From a virus: DNA of 30,195 nucleotides. The DNA lies in IMG/VR virus record IMGVR_UViG_3300037294_000016, positions 1 through 30,195 of that record, one strand, 5' to 3'. Position numbers and translations under genes: made by a program. Below are positions 1 to 7,084 of this stretch, piece by piece. The notes beneath the pieces are model-generated. The model did no database searches and was not told the DNA's origin. It was given only the letters and a program-made list of their open reading frames with translations. How positions within the stretch are numbered: position 1 is the first letter of the stretch; every line of letters begins with the position of its first letter.

Positions 1-599
1 TGCTCAAAAGGGGTCGCTACGCTTCCGGCCTCTAGCTGTACGCCTGTGATGTACATATCTGGGTAGTCGACGCCAAAGTTAAAGTCAATCCACGCAGAAT
101 TAGAAAAAGAACCAGCCGAGTTAATGGTTGTTGCCGGAAAAGCAATAGCATAACGTTGCCAATTTGTAGTTACAGCAACTGATGTATGGTTTGTGTCTGT
201 CCAATCAAAATTAATAGTAGTGTTTACAGATGATTTTGCCCAAAACGATAATGTTACAGGTGTGTTTGTTAGTAACACCTTACCGTTTTCTATTTTTTGA
301 CGTAGATTAATAGTCGTTCTACTACCGTCATTATCATAAAACAAAGAGTATTCAAATCCTTCATTAGGTGGTACATCAGTTGATTGAGATACAACGCAAC
401 CTCTAACAGACCACCTATCAACTGTATAGGTCTCACTAGTAGATACTGTAAAACTTGTACCGCGTTGCCAGATTCCCATTGCTCCGTTAATTAACAAATT
501 CCTACCTGCCATGTTGCTGATAGTAGGCGTGAAGCCGTTGATGGTCGTAGTAGCACCGCCGGTTGCATCTAGTATGCTGTTTACGCTTAAATCAGACAT
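1..599 (-). CDS. Tail fibre / carbohydrate-binding-like protein, C-terminus cut by window edge
   Basis: The frame is open from the ATG at 599 to the window edge, giving 199 codons; the C-terminus lies outside. The N-terminus has a short repeat-like lead, then NLLINGAMGIWQRGTSF (from about residue 35), and the visible part ends in GVQLEAGSVATPF. Both phrases are typical of phage tail fibre or appendage proteins with a carbohydrate-binding-like beta sandwich, so a role in host-surface binding is likely but not shown. The start has GGAG upstream, and the ATG overlaps the stop of the preceding 36-aa ORF, which suggests coupled translation. It is the last visible gene of the leftward tail-fibre cluster. 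Confidence 0.75.
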   Translation of the reverse strand, partial: MSDLSVNSILDATGGATTTINGFTPTISNMAGRNLLINGAMGIWQRGTSFTVSTSETYTVDRWSVRGCVVSQSTDVPPNEGFEYSLFYDNDGSRTTINLRQKIENGKVLLTNTPVTLSFWAKSSVNTTINFDWTDTNHTSVAVTTNWQRYAIAFPATTINSAGSFSNSAWIDFNFGVDYPDMYITGVQLEAGSVATPFE

Positions 600-702
600 T
601 AGTTGTCTCCTGTTGTTGCGCCGCTTCCCAGCACTCTTTTAATAAGTCTTCGTAGCTGTCATAGCCACCACCTAATGAGGCGAACCATTGTTCAAATGTC
701 AT
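592..702 (-). CDS. 36-aa small protein in the tail cluster
   Basis: This is a short ORF of 36 residues beginning MTFEQWFASLGGGYDSYEDL, rich in aromatic and acidic residues. It is supported by a strong ribosome binding site (AAAGGAGG, just before the ATG), by an ATGA overlap with the stop of the upstream 99-aa gene, and by overlap of its own stop with the start of the fibre gene downstream. It therefore sits exactly in a coupled gene chain. No function is recognised; as a tiny gene between fibre genes it could be a fibre accessory or chaperone fragment. Confidence 0.6.
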   Translation of the reverse strand: MTFEQWFASLGGGYDSYEDLLKECWEAAQQQETTNV

Positions 703-998
703 ACCGCCTCCTTTGGATACTTATCTTTTACAGCTTGAATAACCGCCGCCATCTCTGCTGGGAATACACCTGCTTTGAATAGTGCGTCTAGCTGGTCACC
801 GATGGGTGGATACTCAGTAACACGACTACGGGCATACTGTTTAGCATCGTACTCAGTTTGTAATCTAATTACTTCAGCATCTATCTCTGCGTCAGTTGGT
901 TGTGTTTGCTCTGTGTCTAACCACTCAATATCGTCACCACGCATTGCCCATTGTGCGTTAGGACGTAAAGATACAAGTGCGTCTGCTTTTGTAATCAT
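699..998 (-). CDS. Small tail-fibre-associated protein (fibre accessory type)
   Basis: 99 aa. It contains EWLDTEQTQPTDAEIDAEV (from about residue 25), a charged helical middle, and YPPIGDQLDALFKAG (from about residue 63). I recognise this pattern from small proteins next to tail fibre genes in many phages, where they are usually called tail assembly or fibre accessory proteins; the biochemical role is unknown. Its start overlaps the stop of the upstream 188-aa gene (ATGA) with GGAG upstream, and its stop overlaps the next start. The position in the fibre cluster supports a role in fibre assembly or in the tail tip. Confidence 0.65.
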   Translation of the reverse strand: MITKADALVSLRPNAQWAMRGDDIEWLDTEQTQPTDAEIDAEVIRLQTEYDAKQYARSRVTEYPPIGDQLDALFKAGVFPAEMAAVIQAVKDKYPKEAV

Positions 999-1561
999 CC
1001 TGCTATCTCCATAAGAGTAATTGTAGATGTTGCTCCATCCTGTTGTACATAAGCAGTTACACTATTAAATGCGTAGAATTGAGTTTTATATGTTGTAGCA
1101 GCAGTGGTTGCTGGAGAATCTAGATAACTACAAGCCCAACCTGAGCCTATTCTATTCCAAGTTGTTTCGCCCGTGTAAGCAACATTTACTGCTAGGGTTG
1201 CTAATGCAGTTGAGTCTCTTACAAGCTGTCCATAAACACCCCCATTACCTGCAGCTTTAGATACTCCGTTCTGGTTTATATGAACAAGTATGTTACTAGA
1301 AGTAGAGATAGGGGTAATGGTTGCTGTTAACCCTGTATCAATATAAGTACCTGAAGTGGTAGCGGTAGTTGATGCTGTATAACTTTGAACAACCTGCAAC
1401 ACACTACCTGCTGGCATTGCAGAAGACGGCACACCCGCCGTAGTAATCACCGTCCCCGTCTCATCAGGCAACGTGAGCACTCGGTCAACATTGCTGTTAG
1501 GACTGGCTACTGTAAAAACACCTGTGCCGGAGGCGTTGCCGATTATCGCTACTTTACTCAT
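995..1561 (-). CDS. Tail fibre-like structural protein
   Basis: 188 aa, rich in Thr, Ser, Ala and Gly, with no catalytic motif. Residues 1-40 (KVAIIGNASGTGVFTVASPN, then DRVLTLPDETGTVIT) match the lead sequence often found at the N-terminus of short phage fibre or appendage proteins. The rest looks like a beta-rich trimeric fibre head (SGTYIDTGLTATITP, and TAYVQQDGATSTITLMEI at the end). It overlaps the 108-aa gene upstream by 8 bases and the 99-aa gene downstream by 4. A tail fibre or receptor-binding module is the best reading; the host ligand cannot be inferred. Confidence 0.65.
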   Translation of the reverse strand: MSKVAIIGNASGTGVFTVASPNSNVDRVLTLPDETGTVITTAGVPSSAMPAGSVLQVVQSYTASTTATTSGTYIDTGLTATITPISTSSNILVHINQNGVSKAAGNGGVYGQLVRDSTALATLAVNVAYTGETTWNRIGSGWACSYLDSPATTAATTYKTQFYAFNSVTAYVQQDGATSTITLMEIAG

Positions 1562-1880
1562 CTGTCACCTCAATCCAATTAGTTGTGTTTTCGTCCCACT
1601 TGTATGTTTTACCATCTTTTGGGTACAAAACAGGAGCATCCCACAAGCAGGTGTCCTCATTAAGAAGCCAGCTTGCAAACGGTTTAGGTGGGATAAATGC
1701 ATCAAGTGCGGGGTTGTATGTATAACCAACCCCTGCGTAGTTTTTGCGGAATGAATTGCTGTACGAGGTTTGCACCCATAGGAATGAATCACCTACTGCG
1801 CCTGAGTTGATAAAGTCTTGTTCCGCTACGATGACCTGTGTCACCGTGCCTGTATTGTCTAGTTTTGCGAAGTGTGCCAT
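1554..1880 (-). CDS. Conserved small phage tail-region protein
   Basis: 108 aa, beginning MAHFAKLDNTGTVTQVIVAE. It carries the conserved segments DFINSGAVGDSFLWVQTSY (about 22-40), RKNYAGVGYTYNP (about 45-57) and IPPKPFASWLLNEDTCLWDAP (about 63-83). I recognise this as a widespread small protein of aquatic phages, usually left unnamed and often close to tail or fibre genes. The function is unknown. It lies between the glycine-rich fibre protein and the 188-aa fibre-like protein in one overlapping series, so it is probably a virion-associated or fibre accessory protein. A GGAGAA ribosome binding site precedes the ATG. Confidence 0.65.
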   Translation of the reverse strand: MAHFAKLDNTGTVTQVIVAEQDFINSGAVGDSFLWVQTSYSNSFRKNYAGVGYTYNPALDAFIPPKPFASWLLNEDTCLWDAPVLYPKDGKTYKWDENTTNWIEVTDE

Positions 1881-1890
1881 GCTGTTCTCC

Positions 1891-2859
1891 TTATGTTAGG
1901 TAGCGAATAATTACAATACCTGATCCACCAGCACCGCCAGTAGTTACTTGTGTAGCACCGCCACCGCCACCACCACCGCCTGTATTTACTGTAGCATTAC
2001 CACCCGTGGCGGCATTTAATCCCCCAGCACCACCACCGCCATTACCACCAGCAGAACTACTACTTGTACCTGATCCACCGCCACCGCCACCCGCATAATA
2101 AACAGATGAACCAGAGTAAGAATTAGCTAAACCAACACCACCTACACCACCAGTTGAAACACTAGCATTACCACCAACTGCACCAGCACCACCACCAGCA
2201 CCACGCCCTTGAAGTGTATTGAGCGATACCGCTTGGCTACCATTATTACCTTGTCCATTTATTCCTGATCCGAAAGCACCACTACTATAACCAGTATCAG
2301 AACCACCAGCACCGCCACCAGATGCGCCATTGGCTCCAGCGTTTGTACCAGAGTTAGAAAAATTAGCACCACCGCCACCACCAGATGCCGTTATACCTAA
2401 ACCAGAAGACACGCCTCCATTAGCACCAGTAGAAGTGCTATTACCAGCACCGCCAGCACCAATAACAATACTATACGTTTGGTTTAAAACACTATGTCCT
2501 GCTGCCGATAAAAAACCTCCAGCGCCACCACCACCGCCAGCAGCGCCACCACCACCACCAACTATTAAGTAATCAACACTACCACTGCTGTTAGGGGTAA
2601 AAGTTCCGCTAGACGTAAAAGTGTGTATGGTATACCCACCTAACTCTGTAATCGTCCCCCCGGTAGCCGAAAAAACGTTAGACACCCCCTGCCATCGACC
2701 TGAGCGGTACTCTTCAAGAAAGCTCAAGTCAGTATTGAAACGAACCATACCAACAACAGGCAAAGCGGGGCGTTGTGCAGTTGTGCCAACAGGTATGACA
2801 GAAGCGCCAGTTATGCTTGATTGGTCTATGCCAGTTGTCCCATTTAATGTAATTGTCAT
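1891..2859 (-). CDS. Glycine-rich tail fibre / adhesin-like protein
   Basis: 322 aa. The N-terminal 60 residues form a lead typical of phage fibres (TAQRPALPVVGMVRFNTD, then FLEEYRSGRWQGVS). After HTFTSSGTFTPNSSGSVDYL at about 78-97 there is a long region of Gly runs separated by short Ser/Ala/Asn turns, such as VGGGGGAAGGGGGAGGF, ending in GGAGGSGIVIIRY. Such glycine-rich domains are known in phage adhesins, where they pack as polyglycine-type sandwiches and display recognition loops; a receptor-binding role is inferred. The ribosome binding site is AAAGGAT before the ATG at 2859. GC-rich codons repeat, so this gene may vary by recombination. Confidence 0.75.
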   Translation of the reverse strand: MTITLNGTTGIDQSSITGASVIPVGTTAQRPALPVVGMVRFNTDLSFLEEYRSGRWQGVSNVFSATGGTITELGGYTIHTFTSSGTFTPNSSGSVDYLIVGGGGGAAGGGGGAGGFLSAAGHSVLNQTYSIVIGAGGAGNSTSTGANGGVSSGLGITASGGGGGANFSNSGTNAGANGASGGGAGGSDTGYSSGAFGSGINGQGNNGSQAVSLNTLQGRGAGGGAGAVGGNASVSTGGVGGVGLANSYSGSSVYYAGGGGGGSGTSSSSAGGNGGGGAGGLNAATGGNATVNTGGGGGGGGATQVTTGGAGGSGIVIIRYLT

Positions 2860-2868
2860 ATAAATCCT

Positions 2869-3864
2869 TTAAACGATAGACCAGCGTGAGCCGTCTTCAA
2901 CTGTGACCGTAACACCATCAGCAATAACCAAAGGCCAAGAGCTTATAGCGTTGTTACCAGTTGTTATTGTGGTGTCCGCTGTAATTGTGTTGGCATGAAT
3001 GTACATACCTTTTGTAGTGCTATTGGCATCTGTGTCTAACGTAGCCCACGAAGCCGCAGAGCCATCAGTTGTTAGATACTTACCGTTGTTACCTGTTTGA
3101 CTTGGTAAGGCATCTACAGCCGCCCAAGAGTTAGCAGAGCCATCAGTAGTTAAGAACTTACCACTGTTGCCTGAGTTGTCAGGAATGTAGGAAGCTGCTG
3201 TTACGGCTGAAGCGGCTGCATCTGTCGCTGAACTGTCAGAGGCAGTGGCGCTGTTGGCGCTGTTTGTTGCTGAGGTAGCCGCATTGGTGGCGCTTGTAGA
3301 GGCAGCGGAGGCACTAGAGGCAGCAGCGGTCGCACTGTTACCTGCATTGGTGTTAGAGGTTGCAGCGGCAGAGGCGCTGTTGCTTGCGTTAGTTGCTGAA
3401 GTAGAAGCAGCAGAAGCTGAGCTGGCTGCATTCGTCTCTGCGGTTTCCGCCGCTGTCTGAGCTGTTTCAGCGTTAGTCTCAGCCGTCTCAGCGGCTGTCT
3501 TAGCTGTAGCGGCTGCTGTAGCGCTTGTAGAGGCTCCTGACGCGCTTGTAGCTGCATTGGTGGCAGAGGTAGCGGCAGCGGTAGCAGAGCTTGCAGCGGC
3601 TGTCTGAGAGGCTGCAGCGGCTGAGGCTGCGGCTTCGGCATCTACGCGGTCAGAATCAACACCAGCTTCACTAGCGGCGGCGGCTGAGGCGCTTGTAGAT
3701 GCAGCACCAGCACTAGAGGCAGCAGCGTCACGGGCATCCTCTGCACGAATGGTTAGGGCTGTAACGGCGGAGATTGAAGCATCATTAGTTGCATCTCCAC
3801 TACCCCCTGTACCTCTAAATATAGCACACTTTACATGCTTATGCTTTGGGCCATTAAATAACAT
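2869..3864 (-). CDS. Tail fibre protein with Ala/Ser/Thr coiled-coil repeats
   Basis: 331 aa. Residues 1-45 form a short attachment-like head, and about 45-225 are an Ala/Ser/Thr/Asn-rich stretch with heptad-like spacing (AATSATNAATSASGA, TAETAETNAETAQTAAET). This is a common rod or coiled-coil shaft of trimeric tail fibres. Two copies of a short motif follow (NSGKFLTTDGSANSW and NNGKYLTTDGSAASW), then a beta-rich end, VTVEDGSRWSIV. The repeats are visible in DNA as degenerate GC-rich triplets. It starts 11 bases inside the end of the 53-aa gene. A structural fibre shaft is well supported; what it attaches to is not seen. Confidence 0.75.
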   Translation of the reverse strand: MLFNGPKHKHVKCAIFRGTGGSGDATNDASISAVTALTIRAEDARDAAASSAGAASTSASAAAASEAGVDSDRVDAEAAASAAAASQTAAASSATAAATSATNAATSASGASTSATAAATAKTAAETAETNAETAQTAAETAETNAASSASAASTSATNASNSASAAATSNTNAGNSATAAASSASAASTSATNAATSATNSANSATASDSSATDAAASAVTAASYIPDNSGNSGKFLTTDGSANSWAAVDALPSQTGNNGKYLTTDGSAASWATLDTDANSTTKGMYIHANTITADTTITTGNNAISSWPLVIADGVTVTVEDGSRWSIV

Positions 3865-4015
3865 GTTCTTCCTTAGTTGGTTTCTTTACTACAGGTTTCT
3901 TCTCAACAATAGGCTTAACCTCTACATACTCAGGATGGTTACGCATTTGTTCTATGTCGTATTTAGAGGTGAAGGACACTTCAGACCCACCTCGTATGCA
4001 TTTAAATGTTATCAT
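3854..4015 (-). CDS. 53-aa small protein after the capsid gene
   Basis: A 53-residue ORF beginning MITFKCIRGGSEVSFTSKYD and ending in a Lys/Val/Pro-rich tail (VEKKPVVKKPTKEEH). The ATG at 4015 has AGGAG eight bases upstream. The start lies just after the putative MCP terminator and the stop overlaps the fibre gene start, so it fills the gap in the leftward series. Small proteins with a similar layout (a short globular start and a Lys/Pro tail) often follow MCP genes and are sometimes head-tail or decoration proteins, but I recognise no family here. Confidence 0.55.
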   Translation of the reverse strand: MITFKCIRGGSEVSFTSKYDIEQMRNHPEYVEVKPIVEKKPVVKKPTKEEHVI

Positions 4016-4050
4016 ATATCTCCTAGTTTCTTTATTACCCTTAACAAGAT

Positions 4051-4082
4051 AATAAAGAAAGGGGACTCCCTAAAGAATCCCC
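4051..4082 (-). terminator. Rho-independent terminator-like hairpin after MCP
   Basis: Read on the minus strand, GGGGA at 4082-4078 pairs with TCCCC at 4065-4061, with a loop that can extend the stem imperfectly, followed at once by TTTCTTTATT (4060-4051). It lies 11 bases after the MCP stop. A strong stem plus a U-rich tail is the classic pattern; partial termination here would set high capsid but lower fibre expression. Confidence 0.6.
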
Positions 4083-4092
4083 AGTCAATTAC

Positions 4093-4956
4093 TTAAGCAG
4101 CTAGTGCAAAAGAAATAGCGGCTTCGTCACGCAACTCTTTCACGCCGTAAAGCATGTCAGAAGTGAACAATGTACCCAAGTACTCTTGCTTGTACTGAGT
4201 CTGGCTACGCACGCCTTGTTGCTCAGCCAATACAAAGGCTTCTTTATGGAACATCAAACCAATACGGCTAGTAGTAGTCGTAGCGGTGTCAGCGTTGGTA
4301 GACACATAAACGGTCATGCCGTATACGTCACCAATCTTACCGTTGCGGATAGTGTTACCACCACCAACTTCACCAGTAAAGGCTTGCTCAGTAAAACGAG
4401 CCAAACCCATCATAGTGTTACGGGCGACAGGGGGCAACACCATGCAACGACCGTCCATTGGCACATCAGCATCATCCAATGTCTGAATCATCTTGCGAAT
4501 ACCAGCATCAGTGATTGCGTTACCAACGTTAGTACCGTCAACATATGCAGTTGAGCCGTCACCAGCCAACACAGCGCCATTGTAAGCGGCAGTGCCGTTA
4601 CCACCAGCAGCGCCACGACCCAATTGAACCAAGTCGGTGTCAACTTGTTTAGCCAAAGCATAACCAGCATCACCGGTGTAGAACTTACGCATTGAAGACA
4701 AGGCTTGCACTTCCGTGATGTCCTCGATCAAACGTGAGTACTCGTAGTGCTTGTTAACCAACACTTGAATTTCAGTTTCAGTAGCAGCAATCAAAGTAAC
4801 TTGTGTTGATGCGGCTTTAATAGCAGCAGAACCACGAGTTGGCTTTGGAATGTGCAATGTGTCGCCTTTTTTGCCTTTGAAAGACATCTTAGAGACGAGG
4901 TTAGCCATAACGAGGTTCTGCTTGTAAGCAGCGATGATCTCGTCAGACCAGATTTC
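4093..4956 (-). CDS. Major capsid protein, exon 2 (main part)
   Basis: 287 codons plus stop, starting in the middle of the protein at EIWSDEIIAAYKQNLVMANL. It has the features of a family of phage major capsid proteins: GKKGDTLHIPKPTRG at about 28-42, HYEYSRLIEDITEVQALSSM, and an acidic and Gly-rich middle. There is no usable ATG at its start; a TTG at 4959 precedes it without a good ribosome binding site. It joins in frame to exon 1 at 5608-5555, giving a 305-aa MCP, after removal of the group I intron. The product forms the head shell. It follows the scaffold gene, the usual order for phage heads. Confidence is high for MCP and for the split. Confidence 0.92.
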   Translation of the reverse strand, partial: EIWSDEIIAAYKQNLVMANLVSKMSFKGKKGDTLHIPKPTRGSAAIKAASTQVTLIAATETEIQVLVNKHYEYSRLIEDITEVQALSSMRKFYTGDAGYALAKQVDTDLVQLGRGAAGGNGTAAYNGAVLAGDGSTAYVDGTNVGNAITDAGIRKMIQTLDDADVPMDGRCMVLPPVARNTMMGLARFTEQAFTGEVGGGNTIRNGKIGDVYGMTVYVSTNADTATTTTSRIGLMFHKEAFVLAEQQGVRSQTQYKQEYLGTLFTSDMLYGVKELRDEAAISFALAA

Positions 4957-5554
4957 CAAACATGAATTACGTCATGTCCGACTATAGCATCACAAGAAAG
5001 ATAACATTCTTTCTTGCGCCTTTTCACTTAGTCTGTGCGGGTCACGCTTCATTAGCTTAAACTCTTCTCGAACAGCGTTGAGCGTGTCTTGCTCTAGCCT
5101 TGTTCCTTTTAAATTAGTCTCCATCCAGAGACATAATCGAGCTTGTTCCTTCTTCAGGATGAGATGATTAACAACATTACGCAAAACAGGGCAAGTAGCT
5201 TTATAACCAGACAATGTCCATGTAGTGGACGATTGCCATTTGTCATTTTTACTTTCTCTGCTTGATAAGTGTCCACCAAAGTTTAGTTGATTCATCTCCA
5301 ACAAAAATAATGCTGAATCTGCCATTCCTATACGCAACCTTGGCTGAATATAGAATTGTTCGTTAACTTTAGTGGTGGCTAAGTCTATACAACCTTCGCC
5401 ATCGATCAATCCCGCTAAATACTTCCAACTTACTCGCTTCATAATACCTCCTAGTATTGAATTGCGTTTTGGTTCTTCGTGTTCCCTCTGATTAGCGGTA
5501 TCAGCCGCCTTCCAGTTATTTAGAAAAGGTTTTACATCCCCAAAATTACTTAGT
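4957..5554 (-). mobile_element. Group I intron in the major capsid gene (598 nt)
   Basis: The intron begins ACTAAGTAA right after codon CCT and ends in G (4957) just before codon GAA. P1: exon end CATCCCT (5561-5555) pairs with GGGGATG (5541-5535), with U.G at the splice site. P10: ATTTT (5546-5542) can pair with GAAAT of exon 2. P7: GACTA (5033-5029) with TAGTC (4984-4980). P8: a perfect 9-bp stem, 5016-5008 with 5001-4993. P9: ACATGA with TCATGT (4977-4972, 4965-4960). P3-P6 were not resolved; a GCGG/CCGC hairpin in the 5' part may be P5. The intron removes in-frame stops and carries a LAGLIDADG gene. Splicing is inferred from structure and restored protein. Confidence 0.9.
4990..5442 (-). 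CDS. LAGLIDADG homing endonuclease (intron-encoded)
   Basis: 150 aa with one clear catalytic motif, YLAGLIDGEGCIDL, at residues 9-22, where the acidic residue at the end of the motif and the flanking Gly are present. A later segment (ILKKEQARLCLWM) resembles the second half of a LAGLIDADG fold. One motif suggests a homodimeric enzyme. Such enzymes cut intron-less alleles to spread the intron; here the target would be the MCP gene around the FIP/EIW codons. It has a very strong AGGAGG ribosome binding site. Its 3' end lies inside the intron core: it contains the P7 5' strand, and its last codons form one arm and the loop of P8. Confidence 0.92.
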   Translation of the reverse strand: MKRVSWKYLAGLIDGEGCIDLATTKVNEQFYIQPRLRIGMADSALFLLEMNQLNFGGHLSSRESKNDKWQSSTTWTLSGYKATCPVLRNVVNHLILKKEQARLCLWMETNLKGTRLEQDTLNAVREEFKLMKRDPHRLSEKAQERMLSFL

Positions 5555-5608
5555 AGGGATGAATACCGCGCCGGTGGTATTCGTTACGTGGTTTGTACCT
5601 AGTGCCAT
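5555..5608 (-). CDS. Major capsid protein, exon 1 (N-terminal 18 codons)
   Basis: Codes MALGTNHVTNTTGAVFIP, then runs into the intron and hits TAA two codons later. The sequence matches the usual N-terminus of this MCP family (AVFIP followed by E-x-WSDE), and that continuation is exactly what exon 2 supplies at 4956. The ATG at 5608 has AGGA about 9 bases upstream and lies 25 bases after the scaffold stop. If unspliced, only a 20-residue peptide would be made, so MCP production depends on the intron. Confidence 0.88.
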
Positions 5609-5633
5609 TTTAATTTCCTATTTGTGTTTAAAT

Positions 5634-6413
5634 CTACTTTACCCGACCTTCAGCATATGCTTTCATTATTTCAGGTTGCAATGCTTGATACCGGTCAGGG
5701 TTTCTTTGCATGAGTTCGATGATGTCAGATCGGCGATATACTTTCTTAGAACTCTCTCCAGAACCTTTGTAACTGCCTGTTGAGGCAGCTTTAATTGCAT
5801 TTGAGCGTGTAGCCTTCTCTGCTCTCACTGCGTTAGTTACAACTTGACTTCTTTCTTTCCAAGTTGACAACAACTCATGTGCTGCTTCAAAGTCATACCG
5901 TTGATCTGCACGAGAAAACAATTCCTTACGAACATTACTCTTACCAATCCACTCTGAGAAACCACCGTCTTGTAAGACTGTTTCGAAATCAGGGTGAGCT
6001 TGCTTGAGGTTAGCTAGGGCTTCCGCCTTTCGCATTTGCGCTGTATATTGCTCTGCTTGCTTAATCTTGGGATGCTTGTCAATCGCCTGTGCAATGGCTT
6101 TATCTGGGTCTGAGAAGAAATCAATCTCTTCTTCGACATCCGGGGCTTTATTGGTGACGGTTTGAGTCTTAACAAAGTCATCAACAATTCTTCGCAGTTC
6201 GCCAACTTCACTACCCTGCTTACCCATAGCTCTCTCAGCTTCTTGGTGCATACGAACAATGTCTTTAACACTCTTGTTCTTATACTTTTCAGGTAGGTCG
6301 TCTTCTTCCGGTGCGGGAGTATCCTCTTCAGGTTCCTCTACTTCGTCCTCTTCTTCAAAGGAGTCAAACTCTTCTTGTTGTTCGTCATCACTCTCGTCTA
6401 TAAATGTTGCCAT
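5634..6413 (-). CDS. Capsid scaffolding protein
   Basis: 259 aa from the ATG at 6413, chosen because GGAGAA lies just upstream; an upstream ATG in frame (6428) has no such site. The first 45 residues are extremely acidic (FDSFEEEDEVEEPEEDTPAP), the middle is helical and charged (KYKNKSVKDIVRMHQEAERAM, then ELRRIVDDFVKTQT), and the C-terminus is basic (SSKKVYRRSDIIELMQRN). This charge pattern, helical make-up and position just before MCP fit a phage scaffold that guides procapsid assembly and leaves before packaging. No cleavage site is evident. Family sequences vary, so the assignment rests mostly on composition and position. Confidence 0.82.
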   Translation of the reverse strand: MATFIDESDDEQQEEFDSFEEEDEVEEPEEDTPAPEEDDLPEKYKNKSVKDIVRMHQEAERAMGKQGSEVGELRRIVDDFVKTQTVTNKAPDVEEEIDFFSDPDKAIAQAIDKHPKIKQAEQYTAQMRKAEALANLKQAHPDFETVLQDGGFSEWIGKSNVRKELFSRADQRYDFEAAHELLSTWKERSQVVTNAVRAEKATRSNAIKAASTGSYKGSGESSKKVYRRSDIIELMQRNPDRYQALQPEIMKAYAEGRVK

Positions 6414-6466
6414 CTGTTCTCCGTACATAGAATGTATTGTGGAAATTAAAATAACGCTTATGGTGT

Positions 6467-6703
6467 TTAACCGGCGTTGTGCTTTTGCTCTGCTTTAATC
6501 TTCTCATTTCGCTTTCGTTCCCATTGCATCGCTGCTCCGGGAAAGTCGCCGGTCACGCCCTCAAGTTTGACCATTGGTTTGCTAATAATACGAATAGCAG
6601 ATTGACCACATACCTTACAGTTGCTTGTCCGAAGTTCGGAGTCAATGTAAGATTCTGTAATGTGGTCGTCGGCGCAGATAAACTCGTAAATCCGTTTAGT
6701 CAT
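6467..6703 (-). CDS. Small FmdB-like zinc-ribbon protein
   Basis: 78 aa. YEFICADDHITESY and NCKVCGQSAIRIISKP (about 28-43) resemble the FmdB-type zinc ribbon (two Cys pairs), though the first pair is degenerate here with a single Cys and a His. A later GVTGDFPGAAMQWERKRNEK matches phage versions of this family found between portal and capsid genes. The role is unknown; it may bind nucleic acid or serve in head assembly. Its start overlaps the stop of the 83-aa gene upstream by 8 bases. Confidence 0.65.
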   Translation of the reverse strand: MTKRIYEFICADDHITESYIDSELRTSNCKVCGQSAIRIISKPMVKLEGVTGDFPGAAMQWERKRNEKIKAEQKHNAG

Positions 6704-6947
6704 CAGAATCCTTCATAAAATCATCGTAGCTGTTTTTAATCGATGATTCATATTGTAGAATACGTGTTACGGCTTCGAGTTGTCCTCGCCTATGCCAAAA
6801 CTGTTTCTCATCTGGAATGGTTGTTATATCCTGAAGCATTTCCATATTATCGGAAAGGTCTTCTACATATTGCTTCCATCCTACAGTAGCAAACAGGTCT
6901 AGCAAATTCTCATAATAATCTTGGAGGTCTTTTTCGGTATCGTCCAT
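6696..6947 (-). CDS. Small acidic protein between portal and scaffold
   Basis: 83 aa, acidic and predicted helical (KDLQDYYENLLDLFATVGWK, then FWHRRGQLEAVTRILQYESS), ending YDDFMKDSDD. No family is assigned, but similar short helical proteins sit between portal and scaffold in related aquatic phages. It is the first gene after the promoter at 7011-6983, so it heads the capsid transcription unit. GGGAAAAGAG before the ATG serves as ribosome binding site. A head-assembly or regulatory role is possible, not shown. Confidence 0.6.
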   Translation of the reverse strand: MDDTEKDLQDYYENLLDLFATVGWKQYVEDLSDNMEMLQDITTIPDEKQFWHRRGQLEAVTRILQYESSIKNSYDDFMKDSDD

Positions 6948-6982
6948 CTCTTTTCCCTTTCGTTGTTAGGAGAGATGTTGTT

Positions 6983-7011
6983 ATTATACCACACTTTTAC
7001 TAAAATGTCAA
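6983..7011 (-). promoter_or_regulatory. Consensus sigma70-type promoter for the capsid unit
   Basis: On the minus strand, TTGACA (7011-7006), a 17-nt spacer and TATAAT (6988-6983): a perfect match to both hexamers with ideal spacing. The spacer contains the dyad TTTTAGTAAAA and ends in AAAGTGTGG. Nearly the same sequence recurs at 13046-13018. The first gene start is 36 bases beyond the -10. Confidence 0.88.
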
Positions 7012-7030
7012 GTGTTATTTGTAATTAGTT

Positions 7031-7054
7031 GGGGGTTTCAGACACACTACCCCC
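7031..7054 (-). terminator. Possible weak terminator hairpin after portal
   Basis: On the minus strand GGGGGT (7054-7049) can pair with ACCCCC (7036-7031) around a 12-nt loop, 31 bases after the portal stop and just before the capsid promoter. No U-run follows, so it may only slow transcription or shield the mRNA end. Confidence 0.35.
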
Positions 7055-7084
7055 GGAGTGCTAACGGCCCTAAGGCTATCTTAT

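Noticed and set aside
2330-2572. Pro-rich ORF on the plus strand
   Set aside because: It is the antisense shadow of the glycine-rich fibre gene; Gly codons read as Pro or Ala on the other strand.
3201-3641. Leu/Pro/Gln-rich ORF within the fibre shaft gene
   Set aside because: It is a frame-shifted reading of the Ala/Ser/Thr repeats and has no ribosome binding site.
4957-4959. TTG at 4959 as a true start of the capsid gene
   Set aside because: It is the last bases of the intron plus exon junction, lacks a ribosome binding site, and would delete the conserved N-terminus found in exon 1.
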